Part shown: piece by piece, positions 36,218-48,152 of the stretch
Numbering within the stretch: the stretch's first letter is position 1
Layout of the letters: each line of letters begins with the position of its first letter
DNA from: Poronia punctata
Taxonomy: Eukaryota > Ascomycota > Sordariomycetes > Xylariales > Xylariaceae
Assembly: GCA_022579005.1 (NCBI GenBank)
Contig: MU401533.1
Coordinates: 62,001-126,000 of the forward strand
DNA: 64,000 nucleotides
Reading direction: 5' to 3'
Notes under the pieces: generated by a model
The model's database searches: none
The model's input: only the letters and a program-made list of their open reading frames with translations
Told to the model about the DNA's origin: nothing
Program-made: the position numbers and the translations under genes

Positions 36218-36700
36218 GATGCATACCTAGATGTAACTCTAAGCAACGACGTCGAATCAAACACGTGATAATCTTCCTTTCATTTTTTTTTTTTTTACTA
36301 TTTATAGTAGATGATGGGAAAGAAAAGAAAGTAACCTCACGTCTCCAACCGCAACCCATCGTCGGTCAATTGGTTGTCTACGTACGTTAGATACTCGTTC
36401 GGACAGAAGGACTTGCTGAAGAAAAATGTCTTAAAAATAAAGAGAGGCTGGCTGGCTGGCCCCCATCTACCTACCCCCTATCCACAGTATGTTTCAATAG
36501 CCAACTCATCGATTGAAACCTTTCATGCCGGAGCTATATCTACCCATGGCTACCAACCACTATACTATAAAATTTACATATGCAGCAGAATGGCTTCTTG
36601 GCCGGGTTGGAATATCTTGCTTTCCATCTAATAAAAAGTAAGGATATATCTTCTAGGTACTCTTCATCCTCATATTTGCCCAGAGTTCTACGTCTACGGT

Positions 36701-38039
36701 ATGGCCATCCTTTGGAGTAAGCGTAACGCGGCCGAGACACACGAGTCGAAGAGCAATGAAGTAATAATAGTCGTAGCGGTTTGTCAGTTTCTGTCAACCA
36801 CTGCTGTGGCATTACGGCTTTACACGAGGTGGAAATTTCAACAGTTACGTCTGGGGATCAACGACTGGGTTATCCTGGGAGCATGGTTGACAAGCCTCAG
36901 TTATGACATTGATGTTGCTATATGTAATCGATACCACCCCCCTTTTTTCTAGTATGATCGTCAAAGCTATACTAATACGAGTCTCTCCCTCTTCCCCCGG
37001 TAGCAACAAGATATGGTCTAGGTAAACATGCCTGGGACTTGCCACCAGACATCGATATCATCACCTCCAACAAATTATTCTACGCCAAGCAGCCGGTGTT
37101 CTACCTCTGTGTAGCGTTGACCAAAGCTTCCATCATTGCCTTCTACTTCAATATCTTCCCTCAACAGTCCTACCGGCGCTTTCTCTGGTTCATGATGGCC
37201 CTTGTCATCCTCACCGGTCTCGTCTGCAGCATAGCCGGCATCTTCCAGTGCACGCCCGTGGCGAGGGCCTGGGACGCCTCGATCCGTGGGACGTGCTTCG
37301 ACGCACCGGCTTTATTCTTCACCAATGCCGGCCTGAACATCACCCAAGACCTGGTCCTCTACATCCTTCCGATCCGCATCCTCTGGTCTATAAAGGTGCC
37401 GAAAAGACAGCGGCTGGCGCTGGTGGCCGTATTCGTGGTCGGGGGCTTCACTGTTATCGCCGGTATCATTCGTTTACCGACGCTGCAGACTGCCATCTTA
37501 TCCAAGGACCCGACATGTGAGGACAGAGTCTTGTTGTCGTTTCCCCCCCTCCCCCCGATTTACTTGAAGATAATAGTCAACTAGTCAACTGCGTGCTGAC
37601 AAGTGGACAAAAACCAGGGGACCATGTGGCATCAGCGCTCTGGTCATCCGTAGAGTGCAACCTAGGCATCGTGTGCGCATGTCTAGTCCATCTCAAGCCG
37701 CTCGTCGCCCAATTCGGCCTGACCATCCTCGGCGCTTACCGCTCATACAGGAAAAGTACGATGGACAAGCGCAGCCACGAACAATGCAGTAGTGAACTCC
37801 CTTCCTGGAATCAGCCCCAAGGCCAAGGGAACAAGCTGAAAATGGTGGCCGAGACCGGTTTCGAGGAAGGTACTTCCTTCAGAAGTGAGGTCCGTCGTCT
37901 CGTTCCCACTGTGGGAGGAGTCCCTACGGCTACGGCTACGGCTACGGCTACTTCTCATTCGGACCTTCCTACCTGGATGCAGACCAGTAGGCCAAATGAG
38001 ATTTATATGACCAAGCAATATGGGGTTACCACGGAGTAG
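36701..38039 (+). CDS. Seven-transmembrane rhodopsin-like (SAT4 family) integral membrane protein
   Basis: Three exons (36701-36923, 37004-37516, 37618-38039) with introns of 80 and 101 bp, both phase 1, give 385 aa. Seven hydrophobic segments are visible, from VIIVVAVCQFLSTTAVALRL to LGIVCACLVHLKPLV. Family signatures are GINDWVILGAW, STRYGLGKHAWDLPPD (made exactly by splice 1), YLCVALTKASIIAFYFNIFP, FQCTPVARAWD and KDPTWDHVASALWSSVE (made by splice 2). The family is the fungal rhodopsin/SAT4/PTH11-like group: plasma-membrane proteins, some of them sensors. No CFEM domain is present. The C-tail is cytosolic-looking and includes a (TA)n dipeptide run encoded by a GGCTAC repeat at about 37925-37955. 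Confidence 0.9.
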
Positions 38040-38792
38040 GGTAATGTAAACGGATTCCTATTCGAAGTGGGTTTCATAGAGTACCGGTATGTAGTACTTG
38101 ACCTTTTAAATGGTCCCCGCTCAAGAGTGAATACCTACTACATGATGAAGTTTCCTAGCACCATCATGAGATGGACATATATGAAGAACATGTGCTTGCT
38201 TGCATTATTAGCCACTTAGCGTACATACGTGCATACCTCGTGTGGCAATGACCTTCGTAACTGCCATTCACGTTGCTATGAGATGAAATCTTTCTTTCGG
38301 GTCCTTCCTACCTACATACATACATACACAAAGGTATATGTAGCTCTTACCTATGTATCGAGCAACGACCCGTACCTGCCGCCGCCGGCCGCCGCCTCCT
38401 AAACATCGGGACACGAGGCCACATCGCGTCCCTTACCTATTGTCTTTTGAAGTTATACTAGGTACCTACAAGTAAACATCAGAAGTAGAAGGAACCTTCC
38501 AAGAGTTTACCAGTCTACCTGCGCCTGCTATTCACTTCTTTCCCAAGGTAGGTACTCGTAGGTCAAGAACCTAATAAAGTTGGTTAGGTATGTAGGTATT
38601 GATAACATTGCTCCGAGGCGACTCGACCACAACACAGCATCTCCATCATCCATTTGTCTAGACATTACAATATCTATTTCCGTCAAACTGGTCTTGACTA
38701 GGTATTCCCGACCATTTTCACAAGGTCCTTTTTTCTATTCAAACATCCACAGCATCATTCCCCCAGCCCTAGCAGCCGAACGTGCAATCAAG
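38040..38792. other. Intergenic, no gene seen
   Basis: About 750 bp with TACATACA and CCTACCTA motifs and a GCC-rich block (38378-38398). The upstream extension of the following frame from 38580 lacks a good start context. Confidence 0.6.
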
Positions 38793-39948
38793 ATGTTCGA
38801 AATAGTCGGCGTTCCTGGAACGGCGGTGAAATGGTTTGACTTGATATGCGCTGTCATGCAACACGTCCAGAACAACTCGTCCGTACCCATCGCCGATGTC
38901 GACGTATTTGAACTTTTAGAGGCAAGGGACATCAATTAGGAAGATGTCTATGAGATCATGTTTTCTTTGACAGGAGTTCACCTGCCGGTTCAGGCCTTGT
39001 CGTGAGCGCCCCTCGTAGTCTCAACCCTCGACCTAAACATCATGTTAACTTACCTATGATAGGTGGGCCTGGGACGGCACCGGACTGTCGTGGATATACG
39101 ATGCGGGGGATATCCTCGGGACTTCCAGATGGTCTACTCTATTTCAACATTTCCACCTGATTAGACGCAACTACTCTCTGATAGGTCCGGCCACGACATC
39201 CCTTGTATTGTTAGCGGACTTACAGGCATTTTTCTCGCCTGGTGGCCAGGGGTATAACCCACAACTACGACTTCGGGGACAGACAGATGGGGATGAGACC
39301 ACAGAAGGAGGCTCCGAACCTGAAGATCAGAATGAGGAAGAGACCACATTGCAACGCCGGGAACATGTAAACGGGGTGGGGCCCTCAGGGCCATCAGTGA
39401 CACGCTGGGAACAGGTAAACGGAGAACAGAGCGTACAGCAACTCCAGGAAGATTTTGCCAGATTGGCTTTTAGGCCACGCCCGGGACAGGTAAACCCGGA
39501 AAGGGATTTGACCGCACAACATCACGAACAGCCAAACGGGGTGGGGCCCTCAGAGCCACACGGGGGGCAGCCAAACGGAGTAGGGCCCTCAGAGCGACGC
39601 TGGGAACAGGCAAACGGCGTATGGCCCTCGGAGCAACACAGGGGACAGCCAAACGGGGTAGGGCCCTCAGGGCCACGCTGGGAACAGGCAAACGGAGTAG
39701 GGCCCTCAGAGCGACGCTGGGAACAGGCAAACGGCGTATGGCCCTCGGAGCCACACAGGGGACAGCCAAACGGGGTAGGGCCCTCAGGGCCACGCTGGGA
39801 ACAAGTAAACGGGCGACATGCCGCACAGCAACGCCAGGAACCTATGAACGAGGAACAGACCACAAGGCTTCGACGCCGTTACCAAATGCAGGTTGTATAT
39901 GGGCGCGACAGGTCACCACATCGGCTCTACTCGCATGTAGAGGTCTAA
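38793..39948 (+). pseudogene. Repeat-containing hypothetical gene broken by one in-frame TAG
   Basis: I do not recognise it. Reading from ATG 38793 (good context, AAGATG) gives MFEIVGVPGTAVKWFDLICA and so on, and runs into TAG at 38937-38939 (codon 49). Past this stop the same frame continues as EDVYEIMFSLTGVHLPVQALS to a GTGAGC donor at 39002. A 61-bp intron (TTAAC branch, GATAG acceptor) then joins, exactly in frame, WAWDGTGLSWIYDAGDILGT, LVLLADLQAFFSPGG and the repeat domain to TAA 39948. The full chain would be 364 codons with one amber. CAG-to-TAG is a C-to-T change such as RIP makes. Alternatives are a very short alternative intron, readthrough, or translation from a later Met. The C-terminal half consists of a 13-residue repeat. 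Confidence 0.5.
39523..39795 (+). repeat. 39-bp coding minisatellite, 7 units plus a partial eighth
   Basis: Seven perfect-length 39-bp units encode 13-residue repeats of type W/R/H-E/G-Q-x-NGVxPS-x-x-x (for example WEQANGVGPSERR, RGQPNGVGPSGPR). A partial unit WEQVNGR follows at 39796. Units 3-5 and 6-8 repeat as a higher-order group. Degenerate units (REHVNGVGPSGPS, RWEQVNGEQ) lie upstream near 39360-39430. Confidence 0.92.
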
Positions 39949-42900
39949 TAGTGGTTTTTACTAGACCACTTTGCACACGACTTGGTGATAGCACAGGAAT
40001 AATCCAAGAAAGAACTCGAGGTCGAAGGCCTCACTCCAACCTAGACCGGAAAAAGCTGGCAATTAAGAACAGACCTGAGTATACAAATACGAAGAGTAGA
40101 ATAGGGATGGGAATGGGCCTTGCTACTATATTGGGTGTTGCTCATGTTTCGCGGCCAAACCATGGCTGAGACAGATGGGACATCCATCTGTACAAGTATG
40201 ATGATATACTGAGTAAGCGTGCTGGTGTTCTTGACATTCGATAAAGAGCAACTGAGCTATGTGTTTCTAGCTCAAAATACAACATGGCATTTAAGCTCTA
40301 TCACTCCTTTATTGCCTATGTATTATGCATTACAGAACATCGGTAGACAGTTTGGGATTTCACTAACCTAGCAGAAACAGGCCAGGGCAGATAAAGATTT
40401 GCTGGGCTGTAAACAACGAGGCCACTGTGGAAGTTGGAAGTGAATCACAGGCGGAGAAAATAAGGTACCTATCTGACCACCGTTGACTTATCTACTAAGT
40501 AGCCAGTCAGCAGTTTAAGAGTGTCCTGCACCTGCAGCTATCGTAGGCACGGATAGGTATCCCAAGATGGTGCGATAAGGAAGCGCATCCATCATCTGCA
40601 GTAAGTAACTACGTACCTATGAGCAGGTATGCAGAAAATTGCACTGTAGTACATACGAGTACGTGTACATGTCCAGACAGAGGTACCAGGACGTTTATGG
40701 GTTAATAACACTACAGAGCTCAGGTTTCCCTGTAGAGGGGCCTTGTGACGTCAAATACCCATTACTGAGAAAGAATAGGTTTAGTTTGATAAGACGCGAT
40801 TGCGAAAAACAGGTATAAAATCCGTGGCCCCGCTGCCTACAAATAGGCCGATTTAGCTAGGTACTATCTAGGTTAGGTTATCGTAGAACGGGTAACCTAG
40901 AGGCTAGAAGCTAGAAGCTTGAAGCTTGAAGCTTGAAGGTGGGGGGTTCTTCTTTTGATAGAATCTTCTTTTGGCAGGTTGGGCCGTTGGGGGGTACAGG
41001 CGGTGGTATCCTAGGCAACATTACCACCAAAGGAAGGAAAGATGAGATCAAAACCGGTCATCTCTTTGAAAAAACTGACCGGCCCCGATCTCGAAGCTCC
41101 ATCTACCTACTATATTTTAAAAAAAAAAATTCGCTTGGCTCGTCTGTTGGTAGGTACATATGCAAAGCTTATTTACACGTAAGTTAAAGATAATGCACGC
41201 CAACACTCCTCTTCTTTTTGTTATTGGCAAGTCGGGAAAACTTGTAAGACATGACTTTTTTCCTCTCGAGGTTGAAAGTAAATTTTTAGGCTGGACTGGA
41301 CTGGGTTCGCTTCTACGCACACGTACGAGTATATTGATTGATTGACAAAAGGTATTGCAAAGTCGGCTCTTTCGGCACAGAATACTCATAGGTAGACGAT
41401 GAAACCAAGGAACCGATTGATATTCACACCACTACGCATTGGACTGACGCAACTTTAGCAAGGGGGGGTGTTTTTTCCCGAGAGAGAATCGTGGACCCCC
41501 CCGCAAGCCTGGAATTCCCTGCAAGCCTATCTGGTAGGCTACCTGGTATGTGTAGATCGCACATTTCGCCTTATCGCCCCAGCTTGCGTTTCAGACCTTT
41601 CCTGTTTTCTTCTTCTTCTTCTTCTACACGTACATAACCTAGTAGGTTAGATACGTTAGGTGGAAGATGCAGAAGGATTACGACGTTTTCAATTGGGTAT
41701 ATTGCGCGTGTTGCAGCTCCAACCAATTTACTTTACCTTACTCGGACCTTTCTGCTTTACGTCAAAAGCTTCGTACGCACTCCGGCATACTGCACCGAAG
41801 GCTTGTGGTTGGTTACGTGTACTCGTACATTATACATACAACATGGATACTACCTCCTACTCACATACAAAATAGATGAGGAATTCTATATATCAAAGCC
41901 TTTGCTTTTCCTATAGGTTACAACCTAGGTACTTACTTATGTTGTACGCGCACACGTACACGCACTCGTACAGCTTCTACCACAGGAGATCGCCGCTAAA
42001 CAAAAAAAACTCGAGTCTTCCCGATGCGCATCTTCGTATTGTACCTACCTCCTCGTAATACCTCTTTACCTTGAGTGGTTCTCTTCGCGAGAAATGGCGC
42101 TAGATAGGCGCTTGCATGACTAGCCAGTTCTGTGTCCGCGGTTGCTGCACGATCCACAACGCCGCTCTTGGCAGACAAGGGAGAAAGCTGAGCAGAGCAA
42201 GGAGAAAGGAAGCTCTGAGGTGATCGCGACAGGAACGTGTGCCTGCCTTACAAGTTACGTGGATGCGGGATATGGCCGAAAACAAGCTACGTGTGTACGT
42301 GTATATATACAAAAACAAGAGGAAGCACAAGAGGAAGCCCATGAAACGTCGGCCCACAATGCGGGCAGACAAATGCAACATACGTACTACTAACAGTTAA
42401 TTAATACTATTGTTTTTCCTACTACATCTCACCTAGTCTAGCATACTAACAATGGTAGTGCTGCACAACATCACTATCGATCTTGATGGGCCCATTTCTT
42501 TCTGCCCCGTTCCGCAGCCCAAGGTTAGACAGGTTTTTTCGATTCGAAGCCGGTGGGTATAATTCTAACTTGACTTTGGACGGGGTATAAGAACAAGACG
42601 TAAGAACCCTGTGCCCGGTCTAGTCTAAATAACGCCCTGTCGGCCTCGTCTCCGGCCCGTTGCAAGCAAAGTTTTTGAGGGGTTTCGCAATCTTGCGCCG
42701 ATGATGTCGTGCGCGGAAGAAGACCGAAGACTAGTCCGGATGATAATACTCGTGCATTGAGAGACAACTTTCCGAAAAGACCCCTCCTTCCAAAACCTTT
42801 GCATACGAAGACGAAAGCTTCGTCAGCCCTATATACATGTACATACACGTATACGTATACTTCCGTCTGTTGATAATACGTATCAGATCAGATAATCGAT

Positions 42901-43223
42901 AGTCTGCGCGCGGCAGACTTTTTTTTTTTATAAAAAAAAACCGGCCTTTCTTTGTGCGCCTTTAATACCACGATATCCAGCTCGTCACAAAGCTCCATTT
43001 CCTCCCAATTCCACAATAGAGAGCTCATCGGATTCACAAAACTCGACCCGGAACTGACTCAGTTGGACGACTACCCCTCCAAAGCTCCTTATCGCCACCC
43101 CTTATCAAGTCAGTCACCTTTTGACACAAACTGAAACAAAACCATTGCTGGATAACCTTCTTGAATACGAAGAAGTGTACCCCCGCAATATTGGCTGGTT
43201 GGCTATCCAGAAGCCTGTCCACA
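39949..43223. other. Long intergenic region, no gene seen
   Basis: 3.3 kb without a convincing gene. Repeated GAAGCTT/AAGCTTG motifs occur at ~40905-40935, as do dispersed ACGTACG/CTCGTAC motifs. A TATAAAA box in a T-rich stretch at 42929-42935 and a CT-rich leader precede the small gene at 43224. Confidence 0.6.
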
Positions 43224-43561
43224 ATGAGGCTGCACGCCGTTGTCCTCGTCGCAGCAATACAAAGCATCGCGGCCTTTCAGCAGCGCGTGGTTGCGCACAC
43301 CGCGAGTGCTGAGGAAATAATAATACCACCGAGCTTAGGTACGATTAGTCTTCTTTGTACCTTTTTAGCTCGTCTCTTTGAGCGGTCTCCAACATCCCTA
43401 ACATCGGCGGCTGACATAAGAGTATAGATATAAGCAATTACTCAGAGTCAATCGCCACAGCGCCACCAGCGCTAGACACGGGCGTAAAAGAAAGGCCCGC
43501 CTTCGACGCCTCCATCATGGGGCTCATAATCTTCTCGGCTGCCGGGATGGTCCTGTTTTAA
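43224..43561 (+). CDS. Small secreted protein with hydrophobic C-terminus (putative GPI- or tail-anchored), 82 aa
   Basis: Exon 1 (43224-43338) and exon 2 (43428-43561) flank an 89-bp phase-1 intron (GTACGA, CCCTAAC branch, TATAG). The product starts with a signal peptide (MRLHAVVLVAAIQSIAAFQQ). It has a short hydrophilic, cysteine-free middle (PPSLDISNYSESIATAPPAL) and ends in a hydrophobic segment, SIMGLIIFSAAGMVLF, with no charged tail. This is the layout of a GPI-anchored or membrane-inserted cell-wall peptide. The splice sites fit well and the hydrophobic end reads directly into the stop. I know no family match. A TATAAAA box lies ~290 bp upstream. Confidence 0.6.
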
Positions 43562-44203
43562 TTGTTCCGGTCCGGGGACATGACTTCTATCCTTTTTCTC
43601 TTCCGCATTTCACTGGAGCTTAGTAGTCAGGAGTAAAACGGACCGGGGAAAGATTGACGACTTCTCGCACGAACGACACTAGGAATGAAGACGGGGGGCG
43701 TCTTCTGGGCACATGGCGTTTTTATGGATGGTGTTTGGGTGTTTGTTTATATATACCCTTTCATCTTGGACGGGTCGGGAGATTAGTCGATGATAATCTA
43801 CCAAATACTACCCTGGCGTTTCAACGCCATTACATTGATCCCTCGTCTTGATGCGACGCACCAGTTTGTTCATGCATCCAATCACGCAGTGGTGTTGGAG
43901 TACCCAAATAGTTTGCGGTGAATCGTCATTTGTTGCAAATAATATGCGCTCTTTTAAACCGGCATACTAACAGCCATCAGACTACTGGAGTTGTCTGCGC
44001 CATGTTTTTCATGTGCGATTGGCAGCAGCATTGACTTCGCAGCGTGTTCGCTTGGCGCTTCTCTTCGCGACGCCGTAAAGGTTCTTCGAGGACACCCAGC
44101 GCTCGTCTCCGATCGACCGTCACTTGTATTAGGGGAAGTGACGGGTATTCTAACAAGCCATTATGGCCTTATAGTAATGTATACGATAGGTGGAGTTGAA
44201 CGC
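43562..44203. other. Intergenic between convergent genes
   Basis: About 640 bp with no visible gene. The frame at 43991-44281 is largely antisense to the last exon of DPH3. Confidence 0.6.
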
Positions 44204-44544
44204 TCAAGCGGCGACGGGGACCTGCTGAGTAGTTTCGGAAGCAGCATTATCGGGGGGAGGCTTGGGAAGGTTATCCTATAGAAATCAAGTTGTTAACATT
44301 TATATATTTACCCCCCAAACATACATCCTCCAGATCGACCTACCTGGTCAAATATAACCCTTATCATCAGACTGCAACTAGGGCACACGGCGATATCGTT
44401 CGACTCGTCCTGCAAATCCATGAGCGCAATCTCGAACCGATCGCCACATGGACACGGATAGTGGTATATCTGCCGCGCCTCGTCATAGGTCATGTCCTCG
44501 ATCTCGACCTCGTCGTAGACTGCTATTTCCTCATCCTCTGCCAT
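44204..44544 (-). CDS. DPH3: Diphthamide biosynthesis protein 3 (CSL zinc finger)
   Basis: DPH3/KTI11 supplies electrons to the radical enzyme Dph1-Dph2 that starts diphthamide formation on elongation factor 2, and also associates with Elongator in tRNA wobble-uridine modification. Exons 44544-44344 and 44275-44204 flank a 68-bp phase-0 intron (GTAGGT...CTATAG), giving 90 aa. The CSL motif is complete: EVEIEDMTYDEARQIYHYPC, then PCPCGD, and AVCPSCSLMIRVIFDQ, with four zinc-binding Cys. The second exon adds DNLPKPPPDNAAS and the Gln/Val tail. The first exon alone would read into a false Gly/Cys tail at 44308, so the splice is needed. Confidence 0.95.
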
Positions 44545-45242
44545 ATCGACGGAATATGTGTCTCGTAGATATTGGTGTTGGAAGTATCGCGAAAATGTAC
44601 GATGGTGGTCTTGCCCAAATGCAAGATTTCAACGCCACTTGATAGAAATTCTTAAGAGAACCCTCTTCCCCGCGATGGTGGCGTTATGTCCATTATACGC
44701 ATGTCTGCCCCACGTCGATGCGCTATTCATTTAAGGGGTCCCATGCTTTTAATTGCACAGTAAACACCTCACTGTAAAGACTGTGCCCTGAACTGTATTC
44801 GAAGCTTGCCAAGCGCCTAAGCACCTGGGGAAATCACATGCAAGCTAGAAGGGACCCAAACGTCACCGTTACCTGCATACATTACCCCAGACAGGAATGG
44901 ATTGGATGATTTCGCCGAGGAACAACACCAAGAATGGACATACGACGTCGTCCACTCGTTTTCTCATCCTAATCCATCAGAACCCATCACATCTTTCCAT
45001 GGGCGGGTTTGAAATGCCTATAGAAGTATCTCGGCATTAAGAATGTGATTATAGTAAAGAATTTTGTATCGAATTAGGATCATTTTAATCTACATCTTGG
45101 TACTCTTTACCTATCTCTTCATGGCTTGAACTCCGTCGTCAAATCACTTTGCGAGTCCCATCACCCTCCCTTTCCGTCCAGCCTAGAGGCTTTTCCCGCT
45201 TCGCCGCGGCGCTTAGGGGTGAAATTTCCTTAAGTCGCCGCA
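44545..45242. other. Bidirectional promoter region of DPH3 and the ABC transporter
   Basis: About 700 bp between divergent housekeeping genes. No gene is seen; a CT-rich leader and a TTAAGTCGCCGCA start context precede the transporter ATG. Confidence 0.55.
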
Positions 45243-47501
45243 ATGGCGGTACAGTCGAAGCCTATCCTCGGCAACCGGTCGATAAAGAGCGTCGTCGCGA
45301 GACTAGTCGAACTATACGTCTCTAACCGAACGCGCATCTCCCGCGCCGTCTACATTACCCTACTTCTGGCGCTCGTAAACCGCATCCGACATGCCGTATC
45401 CGAACAGAAGGCCGCCTCTGCACGCGAAGCCGCCAAGCGGCGCTCGGGCACGACATCGAGCGACGGACAAGATGCCACGAGCAAGAAGAAGGTTGAGCTG
45501 AATCGCGAATTCTTCCGATCGCTGATGAAATTGCTCAAGATTGTCATACCGGGCGCCGCCAGCAAAGAGTCCAGGCTGCTTATCAGCCACAGCTTCTTCC
45601 TTGTCGTGCGAACGCTCATTAGTCTAAAGGTTGCGGAGATGGACGGCGCTATTGTTAAAGCACTCGTCAAGGGAAGCGGGAAGGAGTTTTTGACAAGGAT
45701 AGTATGGTGGATGTTGATTGCCGTGCCTGCGACATTCACGAATTCAATGGTCGGTTTTCCCCCCCTATCCGAATCCGAAATGTCCGCGGGAACGCCGTAT
45801 TGACAGACGGCCTTAGTTATCATACCACCAAGCCGAGCTCTCCCTGAAATACCGAACGCGGCTGACTCAGCATATACACGACCAATACCTTTCCCAGCTC
45901 ACGTTCTACGGCATCTCTGCACTTGACGATCGCATAAAGAATCCGGATCAGCTAATATCCGTCGATGTTGCAAAATTCTCGAACAGCTTGGCTGAGCTTT
46001 ACAGCAACTTGGCTAAACCAATATTAGATATGGTGTGTATTGTGGAGTGGTACCAATCCACCTCTGTTTCCTTCTATACTAATAGTGCTTCTAGACGATA
46101 TATACGTGGGCTTTATCGAAGAGTGTCGGTGGTGAAGGCGTTGTGTTCATGTCCCTGCTGGTTCAACTATCAGCCAACGTCATGCGGGCTTTGACCCCTC
46201 CGTTTGGCAAATATGTCGCCGATGAAGCGCGGCTGGAAGGTGAATTCCGTTTCCAGCACTCGAGACTCATCGACCATAGCGAAGAGGTGGCGCTGTACCA
46301 CGGCCACGAGGCCGAGAAGGACACGCTTGATAAAGGGTATTTCACTCTAATCAAGCACGTAAACTATATCTTGCGCCGGCGCTTTTACCATGGAATCATG
46401 GAGGATTTCGTCATCAAATACGTCTGGGGAGCGCTGGGCCTCATGCTCTGCAGTGTTCCAGTATTTTTCAAACTCCCTGGCCAGCTTGGCGAGACAGTCA
46501 GCATGGGTGACCGGACGGAGACGTTCGTCACCAATCGGCGTATGCTGCTTAGCGCGTCCGACGCCTTTGGCCGTATCATGTTCTCGTACCGCGAAATTAT
46601 GGAGCTAGCAGGATACACTTCCCGAGTGGCTTCTTTGTTGGATGTAATGGATGACATACGAGCAGGTCACTTCGAGAAGAAGTTGGTTTCAAGCTCGGGA
46701 ACCGAGGAGCACGAGGCCGTGTTGAAGGGCCGAGGACAGGTGGTGGAAAGCAAAGACATCGAGTTTATCGACGTGCCCATCATATCTCCAAACGGCGATG
46801 TGCTTGTCAAGGCGCTGTCGTTCTCGCTCAAGCAGGGTGACCATCTTCTCGTGGTTGGGCCAAACGGTTGCGGCAAGTCAAGTCTTTTCCGAATTCTGGG
46901 TGGATTATGGCCTGTTTATGGCGGAACAGTGCACAAGCCTCCCTTCACGGACATCTTCTATATTCCCCAGAGGCCATATCTGTCCCGCGGTAGTCTTCGC
47001 CAACAGATCACATATCCGGATAGCCTGCGGGCAGTGCGTGCCCGTGGAGTCACTGACGCCCAGTTACTCGATATCCTGAAGATCCTTTCTCTGGAACACT
47101 TGGTGGAACTCTACCCTGAAGGTTGGGATGCCGAGGCCGAATGGCGCGACGTTCTTTCGGGAGGTCTGCAACAACGGGTGGCGATGGCTCGTCTGTTCTA
47201 TCACAAGCCTCGCTACGCCATCCTGGACGAGTGTACGAGCAGTGTCACGCTGGAAACTGAGAAGGTCATGTACGACACGGCCAAGGCACTCGGCATTACT
47301 CTGATGACGGTCAGCCACAGACGAAGTCTCTGGAAGTATCACAGCAAGATCCTTCAGTTTGACGGGCAAGGCAACTATGTCTTCACAAAGCTGGATGCAG
47401 AGAAGAGACTGGAGCTGGAGGATGAAAAGGAGGACCTCGATGTGATGCTGCGGCAAGTTCCCGATATCGAAAGGCGGATTCGGGAATTGACTGTCGATTA
47501 A
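45243..47501 (+). CDS. Peroxisomal ABC half-transporter, ABCD family (PXA1/PXA2 type)
   Basis: The ABCD transporters import long-chain acyl-CoA into peroxisomes for beta-oxidation. Three exons (45243-45749, 45817-46032, 46095-47501) with phase-0 introns of 67 and 62 bp give 709 aa, a half-transporter size. The membrane part includes [20 protein letters not shown] and an EAA-like loop [20 protein letters not shown]. The ATPase domain has Walker [11 protein letters not shown]-loop [16 protein letters not shown], signature LSGGLQQR (the family commonly has LSGGEKQR), Walker [10 protein letters not shown] and the switch His in TVSHR. Two partners normally form a heterodimer. I cannot decide between PXA1 and PXA2 from sequence alone, though the short size favours PXA2. 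The first donor, GTCGGT, is not consensus but the join is in frame and fits the family. Confidence 0.92.
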
Positions 47502-48152
47502 GAGGGGCGTATCATTATCTAGCGATAGTAGGGGGGCGTCTTTGCGGTTGAATTATATACCATTACAATATTGCGTAGACAGACAGTTCCAGTCAACTAT
47601 CTGTAGATAGATAAATCTTTGCATATGATATGAAACTCATCATAGCCATGACCCAACTCACGATAATAAGGAGTGCAGGGGTGTGCTACCCAAGTATTTA
47701 GGACGGCAACATACCCCTGGCAGCCCTGATATTTTCATTCATATGTTTTGACGGTAATGTCTAGATATTCTGTTTTATCTCGACACCCATAGACGACGAA
47801 CAAAACGCACCAGAGACACCGATATCGAGGTCATATAATAGTAGCGCCATGGGTAATATCTCGGGGTGTTAAATGTGTTTTTAAGGTTAATTTGGTACCT
47901 GAATCGTACCCCGGATGACTGGTGCCGGTCAAAGGCAGGTGCCGCACCGGAGATGGAGGGGTATTGCGGGGCCCCACTAAAAAGTTGTAGACGTAAACTG
48001 AGGGTAACATACCTACAATACGTTCCGAATTCGGCAATCAGCTCTCGTAGAAGAGTTATCAAAATCATCACCACTGTTTCTCAACACTGCAGTTTACCCT
48101 CCTCTGAACAAGCTTTCCCCTTATTATCTTGTTCATCTACGATACTGCAAAG
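47502..48152. other. Intergenic, no gene seen
   Basis: About 650 bp. No RNA or coding signal; a short leader precedes LYS9. Confidence 0.6.

Larger units (their letters stand above)
32704..36700. other. Long intergenic region, no gene seen
   Basis: Four kb without a convincing gene. It contains scattered TAGGTA motifs, a C-rich block around 32910-32945, a perfect 8-bp hairpin at 33374-33395, a GACTGACA/TGACTTGC tandem at ~34520-34565, a T26 run at 34912-34937 and an (AGAC)n tract at ~36185-36215. The region may hold decayed or non-coding DNA. Confidence 0.6.

Noticed and set aside
39470..40169. Additional open frames on both strands over the minisatellite
   Set aside because: A 39-bp repeat without stops keeps several frames open. 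Only one frame connects by splicing to upstream protein-like sequence.
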